This document shows, one piece after another, positions 22,545-23,070 of a stretch of 23,070 nucleotides of DNA. The stretch lies in assembly GCA_039182515.1 (NCBI GenBank), contig JBCDCE010000061.1, forward strand, positions 1 through 23,070, given 5' to 3'. Positions within the stretch are counted from its first letter, which is position 1, and each line of letters starts with the position of its first letter. Source of the DNA: JBCDCE01 sp039182515 (GTDB taxonomy: Bacteria > Pseudomonadota > Alphaproteobacteria > Rhodobacterales > Rhodobacteraceae). The notes beneath the pieces were generated by a model. The model saw only the letters and a program-made list of their open reading frames with translations, was not told where the DNA came from and searched no databases. The position numbers and the translations under genes were made by a program.

Positions 22545-23070
22545 TCAAAGATCAATTTCGACCATGCCGCCCTCGGCTTTTGCGCGAGACTGACACAGGA
22601 TGATCGTGGTCTCGCGTTGGGCTTTTGAAAGCACAAAGTCTCTGTGTTCAACCTCGCCGCCCTTCAGGCCACATTGGCACACACCGCAGATGCCATCAGA
22701 GCATTTCAGGTCAATCGCGTACCCGTTTTCAATCAAGACCTCAGCCGCTGTTTTGTTGGCTGGCACCGTGAACTCTCTCCCAGATTTCGCAAGACGCAGC
22801 AAAAATTCACTATTCTCGTGCTCTGGGACCTCAGGCACCGAAAAATATTCCAAATGGCGGGCCTCTTCAGGGAACCCTTGGCGCTCAGCGGCCTCCATAA
22901 CGCCGGCCATGTACCCGTCTGGTCCGCAGGCATAGACTTGCCAGCCGAGTTGGTAGCCTGCGAGCGTCTTATCCAAGTTCTCTCGCCGGTTCTGATCCGA
23001 AAAATGAAAGGTGACTTTGCTGGCCCAATCAAAGGACTTCAGATCGTCAATGAACCCAGCCTCCGCAGCC
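22545..23070 (-). CDS. PDR/VanB-family oxidoreductase (2Fe-2S ferredoxin-type reductase), N-terminus outside window
   Basis: The C-terminal 174 residues of a phthalate-dioxygenase-reductase/vanillate-demethylase-reductase-type protein; the frame is open through the right edge. VTFHFSDQNRRENLDK and VYACGPDGYMAGVMEAA belong to the NAD-binding half. The C-terminal plant-type ferredoxin domain has C-x4-C-x2-C in CSDGICGVCQC and the fourth Cys in TIILCQSRAKA. Such reductases pass electrons from NAD(P)H through FMN to a Rieske oxygenase, whose gene may lie beyond the edge. It is on the same strand and 122 bases upstream of tctC, but the promoter-like region between them suggests that tctC can be transcribed independently. 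Confidence 0.9.
   Translation of the reverse strand, partial: AAEAGFIDDLKSFDWASKVTFHFSDQNRRENLDKTLAGYQLGWQVYACGPDGYMAGVMEAAERQGFPEEARHLEYFSVPEVPEHENSEFLLRLAKSGREFTVPANKTAAEVLIENGYAIDLKCSDGICGVCQCGLKGGEVEHRDFVLSKAQRETTIILCQSRAKAEGGMVEIDL

Overview
The window looks like a chromosomal segment of a marine alphaproteobacterium of the Rhodobacteraceae (Roseobacter group). This is inferred from an RpoD with a long acidic insert, the dnaG-rpoD order, the hom-glpX-recJ-tRNA-Glu block, Tad-pilus-type genes, a TctCBA transporter of the kind common in this family, and GANTC (CcrM-type) sites. Most of the content is ordinary housekeeping. No insertion sequence, phage gene or CRISPR array was seen.

Layout, left to right. 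At 1-962 a GH16 glycoside hydrolase cut by the left edge runs tail-to-tail into a YjbQ-family gene. At 1169-6058, on the minus strand, are dnaG, then rpoD, then a methyltransferase-like gene that starts 5 bases after the rpoD stop. Divergent from dnaG is a small DnaB/RecA-type ATPase gene broken by one in-frame TAA (6332-7045). A strong hairpin separates it from a Glu/Leu/Phe/Val dehydrogenase (minus). At 8839-11915 a three-gene plus-strand operon encodes a VWA-domain Tad/TadG-like protein and two TadE-like pseudopilins. At 11895-12970 (minus) a TetR regulator is coupled by ATGA overlap to a small two-helix membrane protein. At 13076-17709 (plus) are a small lipoprotein, homoserine dehydrogenase, class II fructose-1,6-bisphosphatase, recJ and tRNA-Glu(TTC).

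From 17740 to the right edge (minus) lies the accessory part. It holds the C-terminal half of a PDR/VanB-type oxidoreductase, then tctC, tctB, tctA and a sulfatase/phosphonate-monoester-hydrolase-type enzyme. tctB-tctA-sulfatase are joined by start/stop overlaps. A 10-bp hairpin lies between tctC and tctB. Two 17-bp repeats with internal dyad symmetry, 19 bp apart, overlap a candidate promoter in front of tctC. Together this suggests a regulated uptake-and-hydrolysis module for an unknown anionic ester, perhaps an organosulfate or phosphonate ester.

The points most worth a second look are the sulfatase-coupled tripartite transporter with its tandem operator, the nonsense-split ATPase next to dnaG, the cluster of five GANTC sites in front of rpoD, and the Asp6/Gly-Trp insertion in the VWA pilus protein. 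All calls come from reading the sequence; no searches were run.
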